Source: Candidatus Poribacteria bacterium (GTDB lineage Bacteria > Poribacteria > WGA-4E > WGA-3G). From it: a stretch of DNA of 9,684 bases. Shown one piece after another: positions 6,169-9,684 of this stretch. A program made the position numbers and the translations under genes. Under the pieces are notes generated by a model that was not told the DNA's origin, ran no database searches, and was given only the letters and a program-made list of their open reading frames with translations. The stretch lies in the NCBI GenBank assembly GCA_009842375.1, contig VYFM01000093.1:1-9684 (forward strand), read 5' to 3'. Numbering within the stretch: the stretch's first letter is position 1; each line of letters begins with the position of its first letter.

Positions 6169-7635
6169 ATGGAAAAAGGTAAACGTCCAAATATACTGTG
6201 GTACTGCACAGACCAACAACGTTTTGATACTATTGGAGCGTTAGGAAATCCACATATCAATACACCAAAACTTGACGAGTTCATCCGTCAATCCACATCA
6301 TTTACACACGCCTATTGTCAATCTCCAATATGCACACCCTCTCGCGCAAGTTTTATGACCGGCATGTATCCTTCAGCCATAAGCGTTACTGGTAACGGTA
6401 ACCCGGTTTTCCCTGAATACTATGAAGATAGGCTAATCTCACATATACTTGCCGACAACGGTTATGACTGTGGACTAATCGGCAAACTTCATCTCGCAAG
6501 TGCGTTTGATAGGCAGGAAAATCGTGTGAACGATGGGTATCGCTACTTCCAATATAGCCATGACCACGGGAAACCAAAAGCTTATGGACACGAATACGCA
6601 GATTGGGTACGCGAACAAGGTGAAGACCTTGGCAAACTTCTACAACAACGTGTAGTTGTGCAAAAACCGAAGAAAAAGACCGGACATTTTCCTGAACCGA
6701 CACCAGATTGTGACAATATCCCTCCCCATCTACACCAAACCTATTGGTGCACCGAAAAAACGATTGAATTTATCAACAAAAACCGCAGAAAAAACCAACC
6801 ATGGATGCTAAACATCAATCCTTTTGACCCACATCCGGGCTTTGACGCGCCTTGGGAATATTATCGTCGTTATGACCCAGAAACACTTCCAGGCTGCCAC
6901 TTTCAAGAAAGCGATATCGCCTTTCAGAACAAATTGACAAACGCTGGTATAGATTTTCAATCTCAAGCAAAACCACCATCTGAATGGGACGACAAGCAGA
7001 TGCAGGCTTCATATTACGCCATGATTGAACAACTTGATCACGAATTCGGACGTATACTGGACTACCTTGATGCTGAAGAGATTCGTGAGAACACTATCGT
7101 TATCTTTACCTCAGACCACGGGGAATCCCTCGGAGACCATGGGTTAACATACAAAGGATGTCGTTTTTACGAGGGGTTATCACGTGTGCCATTGATCATC
7201 TCCTATCCGACTGATTTCATGGAAAACGTTCAAAGCGAGGCACTTGTTGAACTACTTGACATTGTTCCCACGCTATACGACGTATTAGGTATAGATATCC
7301 CTTATTACGTTCAGGGTAAATCGCTCGCGCCATTATTGCACGGTGATGCTCCTGCCAATGAACATCGTGAGGCGGTTCGTTGTGAATTCTTCGGTGCACT
7401 TGCAACGCCAGACCAGACTCATGCAACCATGTATCGCGATAGGCAGTGGAAACTCGTTACCTATCATCAGAAAGGGATTTGCGAATTATACGATCTTGAC
7501 AATGACCCTTGGGAACACAACGACCTGTCAGAACATAGCGATTATCAAGATGTCAAGTGGGAATTGATGCAAAAGAGTTTCGACGCAACTGTCTACGCGC
7601 ACCCACAGATGATACCCCGAGTCGCTTCACATTAG
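6169..7635 (+). CDS. Type I (formylglycine) sulfatase without signal peptide
   Basis: This 488-aa protein should hydrolyse sulfate esters in the alkaline-phosphatase-like fold. Numbered from the chosen ATG, it has RPNILWYCTDQQR (6-18) with metal ligands Asp15/Gln16. The sulfatase signature is CTPSR at 55-59, where Cys55 would be converted to formylglycine, followed by ASFMTG. GKLHL follows with Lys106/His108, then FDPHPG with His222, and TSDHGESLGDHG with Asp316/His317 and Lys329. All expected catalytic positions appear present. The N terminus is short and charged, with no hydrophobic signal, so the enzyme is predicted cytoplasmic, unlike most polysaccharide sulfatases. Maturation needs a formylglycine-generating enzyme encoded elsewhere. 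It lies 55 nt before a co-directional membrane protein gene, suggesting import of a sulfated small molecule. Substrate class (choline sulfate, sulfated sugar or other) is undetermined. An ATG at 6154 would add five residues. Confidence 0.93.
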   Translation: MEKGKRPNILWYCTDQQRFDTIGALGNPHINTPKLDEFIRQSTSFTHAYCQSPICTPSRASFMTGMYPSAISVTGNGNPVFPEYYEDRLISHILADNGYDCGLIGKLHLASAFDRQENRVNDGYRYFQYSHDHGKPKAYGHEYADWVREQGEDLGKLLQQRVVVQKPKKKTGHFPEPTPDCDNIPPHLHQTYWCTEKTIEFINKNRRKNQPWMLNINPFDPHPGFDAPWEYYRRYDPETLPGCHFQESDIAFQNKLTNAGIDFQSQAKPPSEWDDKQMQASYYAMIEQLDHEFGRILDYLDAEEIRENTIVIFTSDHGESLGDHGLTYKGCRFYEGLSRVPLIISYPTDFMENVQSEALVELLDIVPTLYDVLGIDIPYYVQGKSLAPLLHGDAPANEHREAVRCEFFGALATPDQTHATMYRDRQWKLVTYHQKGICELYDLDNDPWEHNDLSEHSDYQDVKWELMQKSFDATVYAHPQMIPRVASH

Positions 7636-7662
7636 CGTTTGACCTATTCCAATATCAGATCC

Positions 7663-7682
7663 ACCTCTTAATAAAGCGAGGT
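7663..7682 (+). promoter_or_regulatory. Ribosome-binding site in a small hairpin before the membrane protein gene
   Basis: ACCTC (7663-7667) can pair with GAGGT (7678-7682) around a 10-nt loop. GAGG (7678-7681) is the likely Shine-Dalgarno sequence, 9 nt before the ATG at 7691. The short stem could partly hide the ribosome site in the sulfatase-permease transcript, but five pairs is weak. Confidence 0.4.
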
Positions 7683-7690
7683 ATAAATAG

Positions 7691-9601
7691 ATGACCTTGA
7701 GGGCAATACTCATCGGTTTAGCACTCGTCATCGTCCAAACAGCAATCACTCCTTACAACGATTACTTCCTTCAAGGGACAGACATTTCCGGTAATCACTT
7801 CCCATTAGGGGCAGTTTTTACCCTGATTTTTCTTACACTTGTCATCAATCCTGTTATAAAAAAGATAGTCCCGCGAGCGCAACTAAATCCTGCAGAGTTG
7901 ATTGTAATTTGGGTAATGATGGGTGTAAGTTCAGCCATTCCATCAAAAGGGATGATTGGCTTCTTGCTGCCGTATTTAGCTGCTCCAGTCTATTTTGCCA
8001 CACCTGAAAACGAATGGGCAGAAACACTACACCCACACTTCCCTGAATGGTTGATTGTGTGGGATAAAAACGCTGTTACCAATTTCTATGAAGGAGAATC
8101 ATTTGTTCCATGGGCACTCTGGATAAAACCAATTATCGTGTGGACAGTTTTTATCCTATTGCTCTATTGTGTAACAATCTGTGTCTCAATCGTTTTACGA
8201 AAACAGTGGGTTGAGCGTGAGAGGTTTATATTTCCGCTTGTGACTATTCCCGTAGAGATGGTCCAGCAATCTGCAACACCAAGTAGATTAGGCGGATTTT
8301 TCAACAAAAAGTTCCTCTGGTTAGGATTTGGGATTGCTGCAGCATTTCATCTACTCAACGGATTACACGAGTATGTTCCCGCACTACCGTCTATCCCAAA
8401 TCGGTATGACCTTTACGCGCCATTCACAGAACGTCCATGGATTGTGATGCGATGGTGGCCCCAATTTCGTTTCTTCCTCTATTTCTCTGTGATCGGTATA
8501 ACCTACTTTCTCGCAATGGATGTGTCGTTTAGTTGTTGGTTTTTCTTTCTCGTATTTAAGTTGCAGTACATCATAATCAACGCATTTGCGATTCCTATCA
8601 GTCCTTGGATATGTGCAAGGGGACAGACAATGGCTGCCTATGTAGTCATGGTTATTGCTTTTCTGATAAACAGTCGAAGACACATTATAGATATTGTAAA
8701 AAGAACATTCCAGCAATCTTCAACCACAACGATTGACGATTCAAATGAAGTGTTACCGTATAGATGGGCAGTTCTTGGAGGATTGATAAGTTTTCTGTTA
8801 CTTGTTGCACTATGTGCTTATGCTGGAATGTCGCTGTGGGTCGCTTGTAGCATTATAGTACTATTTCTGATTGCATCTACAGCCTTATCGTGGATGGTGG
8901 TCAATGGCGGTATGTTGCTAATTCAAGCACCGATGTATCCCGTAGAATACTTTGAGATCGTTACAGGTTCAAGAATCATCAACGCGAACAGCTTAGCACT
9001 ATTAGGATTTCAACGTGTCATGATGCGCGACTGGGGAGGTATTCTAATGCCGAGTGTTCTACATGGGTTCAAAGCCGCAGACCCACTTAACTTGAACCGA
9101 AAGAGGATACTCGGTGCAATGATGCTTGCGATTATTGTTGCTATCGGTGTTTCGTTCACAGCATCACTACCTTTGATATATGAAAAGGGGGGAGTAAACC
9201 TGCAACGCGGACCATTCATTGGTGCTCCGAGATACCTAAATCATATCGTCACCTTAATTCAGTATCCCAGAGATATGAAATTGGGTGAAGCATATAGCAT
9301 GCTTTTAGGAGTCGGTATCACTTCATTTCTACTTGTCATGCAACGCCAATTTATGTGGTGGCAAATTCACCCTATAGGATATGTGATGGGCGCGGTTTAT
9401 TCATCCTATTTCCTCTGGTCATGTATGTTTGTTGGATGGTTTTTGAAGTTCTTGATACTAAAATCAGGTGGTATCGGATATTATCGTCGATTCCGACCAC
9501 TGTTTATGGGATTGATCATTGGTGAGTTTGGCATCGTTGGTATGTGGATGGTGATAGGTATATTTACCGGTGTAAATTATCAAAACGCTCTACCAGGGTA
9601 A
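7691..9601 (+). CDS. Large polytopic membrane protein, DUF6785/DUF6784-type (OPT-transporter-like)
   Basis: This 636-aa integral membrane protein has about 12-14 hydrophobic segments, including roughly 2-20, 38-56, 68-98, 146-169 and several toward the C terminus. It has no other soluble domain. Recognisable landmarks are the ATPENEW motif at 103-109, the WD pair near 124-125, and LRKQWVERERFIFPL at 169-183. I recall these from the uncharacterised DUF6785/DUF6784 membrane proteins common in Poribacteria and Planctomycetes. The arrangement resembles oligopeptide-transporter (OPT) family proteins, so a transport role is plausible but unproven. It starts 55 nt after the sulfatase with a GAGG ribosome site 9 nt upstream, and no promoter was seen between them, so they probably form a two-gene operon. 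Length is as expected for the family and no frame damage is visible. Confidence 0.8.
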   Translation: MTLRAILIGLALVIVQTAITPYNDYFLQGTDISGNHFPLGAVFTLIFLTLVINPVIKKIVPRAQLNPAELIVIWVMMGVSSAIPSKGMIGFLLPYLAAPVYFATPENEWAETLHPHFPEWLIVWDKNAVTNFYEGESFVPWALWIKPIIVWTVFILLLYCVTICVSIVLRKQWVERERFIFPLVTIPVEMVQQSATPSRLGGFFNKKFLWLGFGIAAAFHLLNGLHEYVPALPSIPNRYDLYAPFTERPWIVMRWWPQFRFFLYFSVIGITYFLAMDVSFSCWFFFLVFKLQYIIINAFAIPISPWICARGQTMAAYVVMVIAFLINSRRHIIDIVKRTFQQSSTTTIDDSNEVLPYRWAVLGGLISFLLLVALCAYAGMSLWVACSIIVLFLIASTALSWMVVNGGMLLIQAPMYPVEYFEIVTGSRIINANSLALLGFQRVMMRDWGGILMPSVLHGFKAADPLNLNRKRILGAMMLAIIVAIGVSFTASLPLIYEKGGVNLQRGPFIGAPRYLNHIVTLIQYPRDMKLGEAYSMLLGVGITSFLLVMQRQFMWWQIHPIGYVMGAVYSSYFLWSCMFVGWFLKFLILKSGGIGYYRRFRPLFMGLIIGEFGIVGMWMVIGIFTGVNYQNALPG

Positions 9602-9632
9602 CCGAATATTGATAAATTTATATTTTTTCGGT
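9601..9632 (+). terminator. Possible weak terminator after the membrane protein gene
   Basis: ACCGAA (9601-9606, beginning with the last base of the stop codon) can pair with TTCGGT (9627-9632) around a 20-nt AT-rich loop. The loop contains the palindrome ATAAATTTAT (9612-9621). The T-run lies inside the right arm rather than after the stem, so efficient intrinsic termination is doubtful. Confidence 0.3.
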
Positions 9633-9667
9633 TGTGTAATTTTTACAGTTTTGCTACAATTAACCAA
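9632..9667 (+). promoter_or_regulatory. Extended -10 sigma70 promoter reading out of the window
   Basis: TTGTGT (9632-9637) and TACAAT (9655-9660) are separated by 17 bp. TGC directly before the -10 gives the extended -10 form. The -35 matches only 3/6 and the -10 matches 5/6. It would drive a rightward gene beyond 9684. The 21-bp element is not found at the corresponding upstream position. Confidence 0.4.
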
Positions 9668-9684
9668 ATACTTTAGGTGTTAAG

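Noticed and set aside
6302..6310. TTTACACAC inside the sulfatase gene as another operator copy
   Set aside because: Only nine bases match and it is within coding sequence with no promoter nearby.
9629..9650. A third, degenerate copy of the 21-bp element (reverse strand, TTACACAACC)
   Set aside because: Only about ten bases are similar and no TTGACA follows at the expected distance on that strand; the match may be chance in AT-rich DNA.
1..9684. CRISPR array, tRNA, rRNA, integrase or phage genes
   Set aside because: None was seen: no regularly spaced long repeats, no cloverleaf-like or rRNA sequence recognised, and all large frames are assigned to other families.

Overview
The window reads as a chromosomal piece of an uncultured, moderately AT-rich bacterium. 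The gene mix (FGly-type sulfatase, DUF6785/DUF6784-type membrane protein, luciferase-like oxidoreductase) and the intergenic repeat style resemble Candidatus Poribacteria or a related Planctomycetes/FCB-like lineage. This assignment is an inference from recalled family distribution, not a search result.

Layout. Positions 1-129 are a regulatory region with a perfect sigma70 promoter (TTGACA, 17 bp, TATAAT), followed by a rightward MurJ/MviN-like flippase gene (130-1515). A leftward four-gene operon converges on it: aldo/keto reductase (5742-4972), luciferase-like flavin oxidoreductase (4944-3661), NtrC-family response regulator (3647-2211) and glycerophosphodiester phosphodiesterase (2204-1488). 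The last gene overlaps the 3' end of the flippase gene tail-to-tail by 28 bp. Positions 5743-6168 are a long intergenic region. It holds the operon's sigma70 promoter, a cluster of degenerate intergenic repeats and a weak promoter for the next unit. A rightward pair follows: a sulfatase (6169-7635) and a large polytopic membrane protein (7691-9601). After them come a possible weak terminator and a promoter reading out of the window.

Main observation. The same 21-bp sequence (34-54, and inverted at 5819-5839) lies upstream of both sigma70 promoters that drive the convergent units. It has the same orientation relative to transcription and is centred about 62-63 bp before the predicted start sites. 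Both units also have a predicted 24-nt leader. Apart from the 21-mer, the -35 hexamer with a short T-run and the -10, the flanks differ. This favours an activator-type operator shared by the flippase gene and the operon over a recent duplication.

How the genes may work together (inference). The flippase and the redox/GDPD/regulator operon may be one co-regulated envelope or lipid-related module. The sulfatase has no signal peptide and is followed by an OPT-like permease candidate, which suggests import of a small sulfated compound and its desulfation in the cytoplasm. No tRNA, rRNA, CRISPR array, transposase or phage gene was seen.
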